From positions 1 through 64,000 of the forward strand of contig DFUT01000026.1 of NCBI GenBank assembly GCA_002381125.1: DNA of 64,000 nucleotides, written 5' to 3'. Under the pieces are notes generated by a model. It saw only the letters and a list, made by a program, of their open reading frames with translations. It did not search any database and had not been told where the DNA came from. Source of the stretch: Bacteroidales bacterium UBA4179. GTDB lineage: Bacteria > Bacteroidota > Bacteroidia > Bacteroidales > Dysgonomonadaceae. The position numbers and the translations under genes are program-made. Shown here in pieces: positions 33,933 through 43,323 of the stretch (its first letter is position 1; the number at the start of each line of letters is the position of its first letter).

Positions 33933-35228
33933 TTATTTTGTTTTTGCCATTAAATCGAACGGAAGTGCAGAAGTGATGATTACATCGTAAAACGCTCCTA
34001 TTTCCAGCGGTTTTGATTTTTCGATAAGCACTTCTTGGTCCACCTCCGGAGAATCGAATTCCGTACGACCGATAAAATAATCGGTTTCTTCGCGGTCGAT
34101 AATCACTTTCAGGGTTTCCCCAATTTTCGCTTCGTTGATCGACAGTGCGATTCCTTCCTGCAAACTCATCAGCTTATCCATGCGTTTTTGTTTTATTTCG
34201 GGAGGAATCGTGTCGGCATAATGTTTATCTGCATACGTTCCTTCTTCATGCGAATAAGGGAAAGCCCCGAGCCTTTCGAAACGGGTTTGTTCAACAAATT
34301 CCAGCAACTCGTCGAAATCTTCTTCCGTTTCTCCCGGATGGCCCACCATCATGGTTGTTCGCAGGTGGATTCCCGGCACCTCTTCCCGAATACGCTGAAT
34401 AAGCTCAATGGTTTCTTGTTTGGTAATGTTTCTGCGCATCATTTTCAGCATCCGATCGCCAATATGTTGCAGGGCGATGTCCAGATACTTGCACACCTTG
34501 TCGCATTCGCGCATCACCCGCAGCAAATCCATCGGGAAATGGGCAGGGTAGGCGTAATGCAATCGTATCCATTCCACGCCCTCGATACCGGCAATTTTTT
34601 CGACCAGCTCCGGCAGCATCGTTTTTTTATATCGATCGATGCCGTAAGAGGTAAGATCCTGTGCAATCAACTGAAATTCCTTTACGCCTTTGTCCACCAG
34701 CAGGCGCACTTCATCTTCGACCTCTTCCATTGGGCGCGATTTGTGTTTCCCCGTGATCAACGGAATGGAACAATAGGAACAGGTGCGATCGCATCCTTCC
34801 GATATTTTCAGGTAAGCATAATGGGGTGGGGTGGCAAGTGTTCGCTCCAACCGCAAATCGTGTCGGTACGATTTGCCGAGATCGGCGATTAATTTTTTCC
34901 AATCGAATTTTCCGTAAAAACGATCCACTTCCGGAATCTCTTCCATCAATTCTTGTCGATAACGTTCCGAAAGACATCCCATCACGAAAATTTTTTTCAG
35001 TTTTTTCCGTTTCTTTGCTTCGACAAAAGAGAGAATGGTATTTATGGACTCTTCTTTTGCATCGCCGATAAATCCGCATGTATTGATTATGACAATTTCG
35101 CCTTTCGGATTTTGCGGATCATGTTCAACGCTATATCCGTTGGCCATTAATTGGCGCATCAGCAATTCGGAATCCACCAGATTTTTAGAGCAGCCCAGTG
35201 TAACGATATCGATTTTGTTTTTTACCAT
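33933..35228 (-). CDS. rimO: Ribosomal protein S12 methylthiotransferase
   Basis: A radical-SAM methylthiotransferase that modifies an aspartate of ribosomal protein S12. The 431-residue protein has the N-terminal cluster-binding domain (TLGCSKNLVDSE, NTCGF, MGCLSERY), the radical-SAM motif CDRTCSYCSIP, the long MVGHPGETEEDF segment and a C-terminal TRAM domain. It lies eight bases after ftsY in the same direction, the usual Bacteroidales arrangement. Confidence 0.95.
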   Translation of the reverse strand: MVKNKIDIVTLGCSKNLVDSELLMRQLMANGYSVEHDPQNPKGEIVIINTCGFIGDAKEESINTILSFVEAKKRKKLKKIFVMGCLSERYRQELMEEIPEVDRFYGKFDWKKLIADLGKSYRHDLRLERTLATPPHYAYLKISEGCDRTCSYCSIPLITGKHKSRPMEEVEDEVRLLVDKGVKEFQLIAQDLTSYGIDRYKKTMLPELVEKIAGIEGVEWIRLHYAYPAHFPMDLLRVMRECDKVCKYLDIALQHIGDRMLKMMRRNITKQETIELIQRIREEVPGIHLRTTMMVGHPGETEEDFDELLEFVEQTRFERLGAFPYSHEEGTYADKHYADTIPPEIKQKRMDKLMSLQEGIALSINEAKIGETLKVIIDREETDYFIGRTEFDSPEVDQEVLIEKSKPLEIGAFYDVIITSALPFDLMAKTK

Positions 35229-35236
35229 ACCCTGCG

Positions 35237-36190
35237 TTACTCTCCGAACAGCGAATCTACAAATTCTTTTCGGTTGAAAACCTGCAAATCTTCGACACCT
35301 TCTCCCAACCCGATGTATTTTACCGGAATTTTAAATTGGTCCGATATCCCAATTACCACACCTCCTTTGGCCGTGCCGTCGAGTTTGGTAATGGCCAGTG
35401 CCGTTACTTCGGTAGCATTTGTGAAGCGTTTGGCTTGTTCAAAAGCGTTTTGTCCGGTAGAACCATCGAGCACGAGCAACACTTCGTGCGGCGCGTCGGG
35501 TACAATTTTTCCCATCACATTTTTTATTTTGGTGAGCTCGTTCATCAAATTGGTTTTGGTATGAAGTCGCCCTGCGGTATCGATAATAACCACATCGGCA
35601 TTATTTGCTTTTGCCGAGCTGATGGTATCGAATGCCACCGAGGCGGGGTCCGACCCCATTTTTTGTTTTATCACGGGCACACCCACGCGTTCTCCCCAAA
35701 TGCTGAGCTGTTCAACCGCAGCCGCCCTGAATGTATCGGCTGCACCCAAGTAAACCGATAGGCCGTTTTGTTTGAATCGGTGAGCCAGTTTGCCGATGGT
35801 GGTTGTTTTACCCACTCCGTTTACGCCCACCACCATAATCACATAGGGTTTTTTGTCTTCGGGAATTGCAAATTCTTCTATATCGTTTGTATTGTTTTCG
35901 GTGAGCAGGTCGGCAATTTCTTCGTGAAGAATGCGTGTAAGTTCATCCGTGTTCACATATTTATCGCGTGCAACGCGATTTTCGATACGGTCAATAATTT
36001 TGAGCGTCGTATCTACGCCAACGTCGGAGGTTATCAGTATCTCTTCCAAATTATCGAGTACCTCGTCGTCGACTTTCGATTTTCCAACGATTGCACGATT
36101 GAGTTTCGAGAAAAAACTTTCTTTGGTTTTTTCGAGTCCTTTGTCGAGAGTTTCTTTTTTTCCTTTTGAAAATATATCGAATAAGCCCAT
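35237..36190 (-). CDS. ftsY: Signal recognition particle receptor
   Basis: The SRP receptor GTPase that brings translating ribosomes to the membrane. It has 317 residues with a short N-terminal acidic part, the four-helix N domain, and the G domain: GVNGVGKTTT (P loop), DTFRAAAVEQL, DTAGRLHT, TKLDGTAKGG and the C-terminal GVGEGVEDLQ-like ending (YIGLGEGVEDL). The long acidic A domain of E. coli FtsY is missing, normal for Bacteroidetes. It lies between DUF4295 and rimO. Confidence 0.95.
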   Translation of the reverse strand: MGLFDIFSKGKKETLDKGLEKTKESFFSKLNRAIVGKSKVDDEVLDNLEEILITSDVGVDTTLKIIDRIENRVARDKYVNTDELTRILHEEIADLLTENNTNDIEEFAIPEDKKPYVIMVVGVNGVGKTTTIGKLAHRFKQNGLSVYLGAADTFRAAAVEQLSIWGERVGVPVIKQKMGSDPASVAFDTISSAKANNADVVIIDTAGRLHTKTNLMNELTKIKNVMGKIVPDAPHEVLLVLDGSTGQNAFEQAKRFTNATEVTALAITKLDGTAKGGVVIGISDQFKIPVKYIGLGEGVEDLQVFNRKEFVDSLFGE

Positions 36191-36235
36191 TTTATCATTA
36201 ATTGAATTAGCTACAAAGCTACAAAATAGTCAATA

Positions 36236-36271
36236 AAAAACTTCCCTGCATATCTATGTAGGGAAGTTTTT
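36236..36271. terminator. Terminator between the ribosomal-protein operon and ftsY
   Basis: A long inverted repeat (AACTTCCCTGCATA / TGTAGGGAAGTT with one G:T pair) flanked by A and T runs. It can stop the rpmB-rpmG-DUF4295 transcript; part of it may read through to ftsY. Confidence 0.7.
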
Positions 36272-36288
36272 ATATATTTTTAACGGAT

Positions 36289-36450
36289 TTATTTCGAAAG
36301 GTAATCTTTCACCAATTCGTTTGGGATCATTTTCTCGACAAATGAATAAGCTCCATTTTCAGGCGATTTTACCATTTTAATTACCTTTGTATAACTTTGT
36401 CCCGTTCTCTTGGTTTTATCGCGAAATCCCGCAACACTTTTCTTTGCCAT
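36289..36450 (-). CDS. DUF4295 family protein
   Basis: A 53-residue basic protein beginning MAKKSVAGFRDKTKRTGQ and ending ELVKDYLSK. This family is restricted to Bacteroidetes and always lies next to rpmG/rpmB, as here, so it is probably ribosome-associated. It starts 14 bases after the rpmG stop. Function is not established. Confidence 0.88.
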   Translation of the reverse strand: MAKKSVAGFRDKTKRTGQSYTKVIKMVKSPENGAYSFVEKMIPNELVKDYLSK

Positions 36451-36464
36451 GATTTATGCTGTTT

Positions 36465-36653
36465 TTATTTGATTTCTCTATGAATGGTCATTCTCCTTAA
36501 AATCGGATTGTATTTTTTCAATTCGAGTCTTCCGGGTGTATTTTTTTTATTTTTGGTAGTGATATACCTTGACGTTCCCGGCAGACCGCTCTCTTTATGC
36601 TCGGTGCATTCCAAAATCACCTGCACTCTGTTTCCTTTTGCTTTCTTTCCCAT
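36465..36653 (-). CDS. rpmG: 50S ribosomal protein L33
   Basis: A 62-residue ribosomal protein with [12 protein letters not shown] and [21 protein letters not shown]. Only one Cys remains, so it is the zinc-free form of L33. It lies between rpmB and the DUF4295 gene in one short operon. Confidence 0.95.
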   Translation of the reverse strand: MGKKAKGNRVQVILECTEHKESGLPGTSRYITTKNKKNTPGRLELKKYNPILRRMTIHREIK

Positions 36654-36672
36654 TGTTTCTTCCTTTAATTTG

Positions 36673-36912
36673 TTATCTATTCAGGTATCCTTTCTCGGCT
36701 GCTTGTTTAAGAGCGGCATCCAGTCCTATTTTGTTGATAAGACGCAAACCTGCGGCTGAAACATTCAAGCTGATCCAGCAATCTTCTTCTACCCAATAAA
36801 ATTTTTTTCGGAACAAATTTACATTAAATCTGCGTTTGGTCTTTTTATTGGAGTGGGAAATGCGATTTCCCACCATTGCTTTTTTTCCTGTTATCTGACA
36901 AATTCTGGCCAT
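36673..36912 (-). CDS. rpmB: 50S ribosomal protein L28
   Basis: A 79-residue ribosomal protein that begins [20 protein letters not shown] and contains [13 protein letters not shown]. No zinc Cys pairs. It is the first gene of the rpmB-rpmG-DUF4295 operon, with a good promoter about 60 bases upstream. Confidence 0.95.
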   Translation of the reverse strand: MARICQITGKKAMVGNRISHSNKKTKRRFNVNLFRKKFYWVEEDCWISLNVSAAGLRLINKIGLDAALKQAAEKGYLNR

Positions 36913-36964
36913 TTTCTACTGTTTCTTAAATCGTTATCGACTTGTCGTTACGCAAATCAGGGCA

Positions 36965-36996
36965 CAAAATTAGCGATATAATTTTTATTTGCCAAC
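36965..36996 (-). promoter_or_regulatory. Promoter of the rpmB operon
   Basis: On the minus strand TAATTTTG (36965-36972) is the -7 box and GTTG (36993-36996) the -33 element, with a 20-base spacer, matching the Bacteroidetes consensus closely. Confidence 0.65.
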
Positions 36997-37046
36997 TTTT
37001 TCGGAATAAATTTTCCGAGAACAAGCAACCCTACAATTATTTTGCG

Positions 37047-37628
37047 CTACTCTTGTGTGTTGAATACCTTGTTGAGGTTGTTGTACAATTCGTTCAAAAA
37101 AGTCAGCGTCTGTTTTTGGAGGGCCGTTCTCAATTCTTTTTGTTCGCCTGTCGATGAAGAAATTGCCGAGTTGGTGATCATTTCTTCGGCCGGATACGCA
37201 ACAATGGGCGACGAGCTGTCTTTTGCGTCTGCTTGCTCGTAGTATATATCGCGCACAACAAACATACATCCTGCGCCGGTTATGGAAGCATCGAAACGGT
37301 AACTCATCAGCATTTTTCCGTTTTTACTTCCTTTGTTTCCCGGCACCATGAGTTCTACTTTCGAACTTACCGTAATGCTCAGGTTTTCATTGTTGTAACG
37401 CAAACTTATCAAATATGGATCCTTCGTATACCTGTTTTTTGCCCATTGGCATAAAAGGTCGTACTTTTGTTCGGGAGAAAGTTCTGTTCCCGTATAGATG
37501 AATTGTCGAAACACAACCTTTCCATTTACTACCGGTATCGAGGTGAAAACCTGTTCCGTTCCTTTTTGAGCTTTCAGTTGGAATCCGGTAATCAAAATAA
37601 GCATTGCCGTTGCGATATATTTTTTCAT
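37047..37628 (-). CDS. Secreted DUF4468 protein
   Basis: A 193-residue protein with a signal peptide (residues 1-20, cleavage after QLKAQ region) and a DUF4468-type beta-rich domain (residues 35-130, VVNGKVVFRQFIYTGTELS, then RYNNENLSITVSSKVEL). The C-terminal third is helical. Family function is unknown; members are periplasmic or surface proteins of Bacteroidales. Monocistronic, divergent from the TPR gene. Confidence 0.78.
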   Translation of the reverse strand: MKKYIATAMLILITGFQLKAQKGTEQVFTSIPVVNGKVVFRQFIYTGTELSPEQKYDLLCQWAKNRYTKDPYLISLRYNNENLSITVSSKVELMVPGNKGSKNGKMLMSYRFDASITGAGCMFVVRDIYYEQADAKDSSSPIVAYPAEEMITNSAISSSTGEQKELRTALQKQTLTFLNELYNNLNKVFNTQE

Positions 37629-37765
37629 TCCAATGTCGAATTTTTTGGTTACGATCTCTTTGTTGGTGTAAGTTTGATTACAAACGTACGCAAAAGATTA
37701 ACCTGCGGCAAATTTCTTTTCATAAAAATATTGCGATTAAGTTTTATTTATCGTTTGAAAATCCT

Positions 37766-37773
37766 TATTTTTG
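37766..37773 (+). promoter_or_regulatory. Candidate -7 box for the TPR-ribH operon
   Basis: TATTTTTG fits TAnnTTTG and lies 29 bases before the start codon at 37802. A T-rich stretch at about 37742 may be the -33 element. Confidence 0.4.
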
Positions 37774-37801
37774 CCCCTTGAAATTTATAATTCCCAATAA
37801 C

Positions 37802-38509
37802 ATGTCGAAGAAAAAATATAAAGAAGATAAAGCAGAAAAGAAGCTTGGAGCTATCGATGAAAAATTAACCGCATCGGAACAGTTTTTGGAAAAGAATCAG
37901 AAAGCCGTTCTTTATGGTTTGGCTGCGGTGGTGGTGGTTGTAGGTATATTTTTGGCTTATCGTTTTTTGTATGTGGTTCCGAAAAACGAAAAAGCCCGGG
38001 CTGCTATATTTAAAGGTGAGCGTTATTTTCAGAACGAAGAAGATTCGCTTGCGCTTTTTGGAAACAACAACGACTACATCGGATTTGAAGCCATTATTGA
38101 CCGGTACAAGGGAACCAAGACCGCCAATTTGGCTCATGCCTATGCCGGTATTTGCTACAGCAGGTTGGGCGACAACGAGAAAGCGCTTCGCCATCTCACT
38201 AAGTTTAAAGGGGGTGATCTTTTGATTGCTCCGGCCGTCATGGGTGCTATTGGCGATGTCTATATGAATATGAATAATCCGAAAGAAGCGGTGGCTTATT
38301 ATAAAAAAGCTGCAGATAAGGCAAATGACGAAATGCTGGCTCCTATTTATTATAAAAAAATAGGGCAGGTATATCTGCATCAAAAAGATTACGATAAAGC
38401 CATCGAAACTTTCACGAAGATAAAAGACACTTACCTTAATTCACTTGAGGCTCAAGAGGCCGATAAGTATATCGAACAGGCAAAATTGCAAAGTCGAGGC
38501 CAAGAATAA
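37802..38509 (+). CDS. Membrane-anchored TPR protein
   Basis: A 235-residue protein starting MSKKKYKEDKAEKKLGAI. A basic cytoplasmic head (1-36) precedes one membrane helix (about 39-57, VLYGLAAVVVVVGIFLAYRF) and several TPR repeats in the periplasm (residues 85-230, e.g. AHAYAGICYSRLGDNEKALRHL). Topology resembles YfgM/ancillary SecYEG interactors; that link is inferred. The frame extends 66 codons upstream, but that part is not protein-like. ribH follows after 14 bases, the normal Bacteroidales arrangement. Confidence 0.85.
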   Translation: MSKKKYKEDKAEKKLGAIDEKLTASEQFLEKNQKAVLYGLAAVVVVVGIFLAYRFLYVVPKNEKARAAIFKGERYFQNEEDSLALFGNNNDYIGFEAIIDRYKGTKTANLAHAYAGICYSRLGDNEKALRHLTKFKGGDLLIAPAVMGAIGDVYMNMNNPKEAVAYYKKAADKANDEMLAPIYYKKIGQVYLHQKDYDKAIETFTKIKDTYLNSLEAQEADKYIEQAKLQSRGQE

Positions 38510-38523
38510 ATTTTTAGACAAAC

Positions 38524-39018
38524 ATGGCAACCGAATTTCATAATTTATCGTCTTACGATGCGAACGGTATTCCTGATGGAACGGGGATGCGGATAGGGAT
38601 TGTAGTTTCGGAATGGAACTCGCATATTACCAATAAATTGTTGGAAGGAGCATGCGAAACGTTGCTTAAATTTGGCGTAAAGGCCGATGATATTGTCGTT
38701 GAGTATGTTCCGGGGAGTATCGAACTTACTTACGGTGCAAAACTGCTGATCGAGGAGACCGATGTTCATGCCGTAATTCTATTGGGTTGTGTTATTCAGG
38801 GCGAAACGCCTCATTTTACCTATGTTTGCCAAAGTGTTACTCATGGAACTACCGAACTCAATCTCAAATACGACATTCCCATAATTTTTGGTGTGTTGAC
38901 CACAAATACGCCGGAACAGGCAAAAGCCCGTGCCGGCGGAAGGCATGGCAATAAAGGCGATGAGGCGGCCATAACGGCCCTAAAGATGATTGCGCTGAAC
39001 GCAAAATATAAATCATAG
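38524..39018 (+). CDS. ribH: 6,7-dimethyl-8-ribityllumazine synthase
   Basis: Catalyses the penultimate step of riboflavin synthesis. The 164-residue protein shows [12 protein letters not shown] (substrate-binding Trp), [37 protein letters not shown] with the catalytic His, and the C-terminal [21 protein letters not shown]. Second gene after the TPR protein; no terminator seen after it. Confidence 0.95.
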   Translation: MATEFHNLSSYDANGIPDGTGMRIGIVVSEWNSHITNKLLEGACETLLKFGVKADDIVVEYVPGSIELTYGAKLLIEETDVHAVILLGCVIQGETPHFTYVCQSVTHGTTELNLKYDIPIIFGVLTTNTPEQAKARAGGRHGNKGDEAAITALKMIALNAKYKS

Positions 39019-39851
39019 CTTCTTATTTAAAGGAATTGAAAATTGTTTTTATCATTTGAATTTCTACCAAAGGCATATCTTTCATTTTTTTGATTTTTAA
39101 ATTTTTAATGGCAGCAGAACATTTTTTTTGCTGTCGGAAAGTTCAATACCGGGCATTCATTCAGTTTCTTCTTTTTTAAAAATCCGACATAAATTTTTCA
39201 ATTTATTTCAAGGTTTCTGAGAACAAAAACCAAGCAAATCAACTGATCAACCTTGAAAATGTCCTTGTTTTCGGTCAAAATAAAGAACCGTAAGTTCAAC
39301 TTAGAAATGCAACACAGGGATTTGCCAAGGGGTTGGGGATGCAAAGCCCTCAAAAAGCGTCAGCCGGTAAGTGCAAGTTTACGCTATTTCCGAACAATAC
39401 CGTCACCATTGCCGCGAATCCGATAAATGCTCGCCCGAGTACCATCAGAATAGCCAATCGGGAGAGAGGAGAAAAAATTTCGTCAGCATCCCGATACGGT
39501 ATTTAAACGACTCCCGGATACTCCGGCTATGACTGTTGCTCGGGATAAATATATAGGGCCGGCAGAATGCCCTGCTACCGATGTCAAATGCTCTCCGGCC
39601 GTAGGCTTCATGATTCCCGCCATCATGTCGGGATCGATATTTCATTCGCCGGCATGTGCTTTCGAAATTACGGGTATGATTTATTAATTGAATAATAAGT
39701 AGAAGTATTGCTTTGAGTACATATTGATGCTATTGTCGTCTCTTACTTAATCGGGCCTGTTGTTATGTGCGCTAAGTTTTAAAATATCATATCTCTTTAT
39801 TCATTATTCGTTATTGGGGTATTGATAACGAAAATATTAAGGTAAAATTTT
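39019..39851. other. 830-base region without an intact gene
   Basis: No credible intact gene. The G+C-richer part (about 39300-39680) has, on the minus strand, two short protein-like stretches in different frames, one ending LSPDWLF and the next starting AILMVLGRAFIGFAA. This could be a relic of a lost gene, but I cannot name it. The 3' 170 bases must hold the promoter of the glycoside hydrolase operon; no clear TAnnTTTG box was found. Confidence 0.45.
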
Positions 39852-42584
39852 ATGAACAAAACACGAAACGCTTTTTTTCTCTTCTTATTACTTTTAGTTT
39901 TTGTATCCTGTGAAAAGGAATCGCTTGTTATTTTAACCTTACCTTCTTCATCTCAACGATTGCAGTTTGGTGTTGAACACCTCAGAGAATCATTAAAGGA
40001 TTATAAACTTTTGGAAGGAACAATCAATACCCCATATCTGCCGAAAGGGGGGAGGAAGCTGATTGTTTTGGAGGGGAGGGACTCTCTTGTATTGACAAGT
40101 CTTGCAGAGGAATATGGCTTAAATGTTCCTCAAGAGATCGAGAAAGAAGGTTTTTATATTGCTACCCAAAAAGATGTTACACTTGTGTATGGAGAGGATC
40201 CCTCTGGTGCGCTATATGGATGTTACCGTTTGGCCGATGAGTTGAAAGAGGGTGAAGCTTTTCCGAAAGAAATCGTGGATGCGCCCGAAATGGTTTTGAG
40301 AGGTGCTTGCGTTGGTCTGCAAAAACCTTATTTACTGCCGGGAAGAGGTGTATATGAATATCCTTATACTCCTGAAAATTTCCCGTGGTTTTATGATAAA
40401 GATCTTTGGATCAGGTATTTGAATATGTTGGTGGAATATCGCATGAATACGTTGTATTTGTGGAACGGCCATCCTTTTGCCTCCCTGGTAAAGTTGGAGG
40501 ATTATCCTTTTGCGGTGGAAGTCGATGAAGAGACCTTTAAGAAAAACGAAGAGATGTTTGCTTTTCTTACGAAAGAAGCCGGTAAAAGAGGGATATGGGT
40601 GATCCAGATGTTTTACAATATCATTGTCTCGAAACCTTTTGCGGAACATTACGGTATAAAAACGCAGGATAGGAATCGGCCAATTACGCCTTTATTATCG
40701 GATTATACGTGCAAATCAATAAGCGCCTTTATTCGGAAATATCCAAATGTAGGATTGCTTGTTTGCCTTGGAGAGGCGATGGCGACTTATGAAGATGACG
40801 TCAAGTGGTTTACGGAAACCATTATTCCCGGTGTTAAAGACGGATTAAAGGCTCTGGGACGGACGGATGAGCCGCCCATCATTCTCCGAGCCCACGATAC
40901 CGACTGCAAGATGGTGATGGAGAAAGCGCTCCCCCTATATAAGAATTTGTACACCATGCACAAATATAATGGTGAATCGTTGACGACGTACGAACCGCGG
41001 GGACCATGGTCGCAGATCCATCGGGAATTGAGTTCGTTGGGTTCGGTGCATATCGATAATGTTCATATTCTTGCTAATCTTGAACCATTTCGTTATGGTT
41101 CTCCCGATTTCATCCAGAAAAGCGTTCAGGCCATGCATCGCGTGCATGGCGCAAATGGCCTACATTTATATCCTCAGGCATCGTATTGGGACTGGCCCTA
41201 CACGGCCGATAAGCTGCCTGAAGGAGAACGGCTTTTGCAGATCAACAGGGATTGGATATGGTACAAGAGCTGGGGGCGTTATGCATGGAAAGCCGATCGT
41301 CCGCGACACGAAGAAGAGGTGTATTGGTCAGATCAGTTGGGTAATTTTTACGGTTGCGGGAAAGCGGGCAGAGATATCCTTGAAGCCTATGAACAGGCCG
41401 GTGAGATCTCTCCTAAATTGACCCGTCGTTTCGCTATTACCGAGGGAAACCGCCAGACATTTCTCTTGGGAATGTTCATGAGCCAGTTGGTTAATCCGTA
41501 TAAATATAAAATCTATCCCGGCTTTTATGAGTCGTGTGGTCCTGAAGGGGAAAAACTGATCGAATATGTGGAGAAGAAATGGAAAAACGAAAAGCATATT
41601 GGTGAATTACCCTTGGATGTTGTTGTTCAGGCGAAGGATCATGCCAATAAAGCCGTTGCTGCTATTGAGAAAGCGGCCAAAAAGGTAAAGAAAAACAAAG
41701 ATGAATTTTTGCGATTGAAAAACGATATATACTGTTATCGGGAATTTGCCTATTTTTTTGGTGCGAAAGTAAAGGCAGCGGAACGTGTGCTTGATTATCA
41801 ATACAGCAATAACATTGATGATCTGGAAGCAGCTATTCCCTTTATGGAAGAGAGTTTGAAACATTACAGGAAATTGGTTTCGTTAACCAAAGATACCTAT
41901 CTGTATGCCAACAGCATGCAAACGGCTCAAAGGCGAATCCCGATTGGCGGTGATGACGGCAAATATAAAACCTGGGAGGAACTTCTTCCACTTTACGAGC
42001 AGGAATTCAGAAATTTTAAAAAAAATCTCCGGATGCTAAAAACAGGCGGAAGCGAAAAGAGAGTTGAAACAATTTCCCCATTCGTTCCTGCCGAAGTAAT
42101 CTTGATGACACCCAAAGCAGAATGGATGCCTTTGGTGAAAGGTCGACATGTGATTCCTGGAATAGACTCACAATTAAAAGGAATTGCTCCGGAGCTGAAA
42201 AACATGAAGGTGTTGAAGCTCGAAGCCGAATTTCAAAAAAAGAAAGGAACAGTGATCGAATTTGACACGCGCGATTCGGTAAAACTGTTGGTAGGCTATT
42301 TCCGTACGGATCAAAAGGGGTATGCAATGGCGCCTGTATTGGAAACGAATGCTTCGGCTAATCAATATGGTCAAGCCGAACCTGTGTTGATGAACGCGTT
42401 GGCGATCGAAAACCAACCGGCAGTAAATATTCATGCCTATTCTTTTCCTGCCGGAAGGCATACGGTCTCACTCGGCAAAGGAATATGTTTGATATTGGGT
42501 TTCACGCAATCCGACATCGAATTCCGTAATGTGGGATTGATGGATGATGATTTTACAGCATCCGTCGATTGGTTGTTTTATTAA
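39852..42584 (+). CDS. Uronidase-like glycoside hydrolase lipoprotein
   Basis: A 910-residue predicted surface lipoprotein: hydrophobic signal and a lipobox ending at Cys20 (VFVSC). Residues 22-140 form the GH20b/GH67-N-like domain (GVEHLRESL, GEDPSGALYGCYRLADEL) that precedes catalytic barrels in alpha-glucuronidases and relatives. Residues 145-520 are barrel-like, with YRMNTLYLWNGHPF, LVCLGEAMATYEDDV and HLYPQASYWDWPY. A helical region with long charged helices follows (580-720), then a beta-rich end. GH67/GH115-type alpha-uronidase is the nearest guess; I cannot assign a family firmly. First gene of the long plus-strand operon. Confidence 0.6.
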   Translation: MNKTRNAFFLFLLLLVFVSCEKESLVILTLPSSSQRLQFGVEHLRESLKDYKLLEGTINTPYLPKGGRKLIVLEGRDSLVLTSLAEEYGLNVPQEIEKEGFYIATQKDVTLVYGEDPSGALYGCYRLADELKEGEAFPKEIVDAPEMVLRGACVGLQKPYLLPGRGVYEYPYTPENFPWFYDKDLWIRYLNMLVEYRMNTLYLWNGHPFASLVKLEDYPFAVEVDEETFKKNEEMFAFLTKEAGKRGIWVIQMFYNIIVSKPFAEHYGIKTQDRNRPITPLLSDYTCKSISAFIRKYPNVGLLVCLGEAMATYEDDVKWFTETIIPGVKDGLKALGRTDEPPIILRAHDTDCKMVMEKALPLYKNLYTMHKYNGESLTTYEPRGPWSQIHRELSSLGSVHIDNVHILANLEPFRYGSPDFIQKSVQAMHRVHGANGLHLYPQASYWDWPYTADKLPEGERLLQINRDWIWYKSWGRYAWKADRPRHEEEVYWSDQLGNFYGCGKAGRDILEAYEQAGEISPKLTRRFAITEGNRQTFLLGMFMSQLVNPYKYKIYPGFYESCGPEGEKLIEYVEKKWKNEKHIGELPLDVVVQAKDHANKAVAAIEKAAKKVKKNKDEFLRLKNDIYCYREFAYFFGAKVKAAERVLDYQYSNNIDDLEAAIPFMEESLKHYRKLVSLTKDTYLYANSMQTAQRRIPIGGDDGKYKTWEELLPLYEQEFRNFKKNLRMLKTGGSEKRVETISPFVPAEVILMTPKAEWMPLVKGRHVIPGIDSQLKGIAPELKNMKVLKLEAEFQKKKGTVIEFDTRDSVKLLVGYFRTDQKGYAMAPVLETNASANQYGQAEPVLMNALAIENQPAVNIHAYSFPAGRHTVSLGKGICLILGFTQSDIEFRNVGLMDDDFTASVDWLFY

Positions 42585-42617
42585 TTAAGGAGGTTATTTT
42601 TATTTTTATCATAAACT

Positions 42618-43313
42618 ATGAGGAAAGTGTTGGACTTCGGTAAATTAGTTCTATTGGGATGTTTTCTTCTTTTCCTATCCTGTAAGTCGACGTCTGAACG
42701 TACGCCTTCAATTTTGGAGGTTGTTGACAAACGATCTTTTATCCCAAAGGAAGAAATCATTACATTTTGCAGTGAATATCAAATAGATCCTCATTCGGTT
42801 TACTGGTGGAAAAATCATTGGGTTATTTATGTCGACGCAAGTGAGATCAGTAACCTAAAAGGAAAAATTAAAGAACGGTATCCCAATAGCAACATAAATC
42901 TTTACGAAAAGCCCTTTTATCGTTTCAGCAGAGATGAGCATTGCAACGATAAACGGATGCGAAGCTGTGAACATGTGATTATGACGGCAAATTTGGTAGA
43001 AGATGAAGCGATGCAGCAAGCATATATGGAATACCACCGAACACAATTCGAAAAATGGCCTGAAGTTTCGAAAGGGTTTTGCAATGCCGATTTTCAGCAG
43101 GTTCTTGTTTTTCGCAATGGAAGACAACTTATGCTCGTCATCAGTATTCCCAAAGGAAAAAGTTTGGAAGAATTAAATCCGAAAACGGTTGAGCATAATC
43201 CACGTGTGAAGGAGTGGAATGCGATTATGAGTAACTATCAGGAAGGGTTAGCAGATGCTCCTAACGATAGCACATGGATCACCTTTGAAAAAATAACAGA
43301 GGAAATAATATAA
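42618..43313 (+). CDS. L-rhamnose mutarotase-like lipoprotein
   Basis: A 231-residue lipoprotein with a lipobox at Cys23 (LLFLSCKS). The C-terminal 110 residues match the L-rhamnose mutarotase (RhaM/DUF718) fold: YMEYHRTQFEKWPEVSKGF, QQVLVFRNGRQLMLVISIP and RVKEWNAIMSNYQEGL. The N-terminal half (HWVIYVDASEISNLKGKIK) may be a second ferredoxin-like domain. RhaM interconverts anomers of L-rhamnose; a lipid-anchored form outside the cytoplasm is unusual. The GH106-like gene at the end of the operon fits rhamnose-type sugars. Confidence 0.65.
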   Translation: MRKVLDFGKLVLLGCFLLFLSCKSTSERTPSILEVVDKRSFIPKEEIITFCSEYQIDPHSVYWWKNHWVIYVDASEISNLKGKIKERYPNSNINLYEKPFYRFSRDEHCNDKRMRSCEHVIMTANLVEDEAMQQAYMEYHRTQFEKWPEVSKGFCNADFQQVLVFRNGRQLMLVISIPKGKSLEELNPKTVEHNPRVKEWNAIMSNYQEGLADAPNDSTWITFEKITEEII

Positions 43314-43323
43314 GGCAGGAGGT

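Noticed and set aside
34035..34892. A 285-residue plus-strand frame opposite rimO
   Set aside because: RimO is unmistakable on the other strand, with radical-SAM and TRAM motifs; the plus frame has no recognisable domain.
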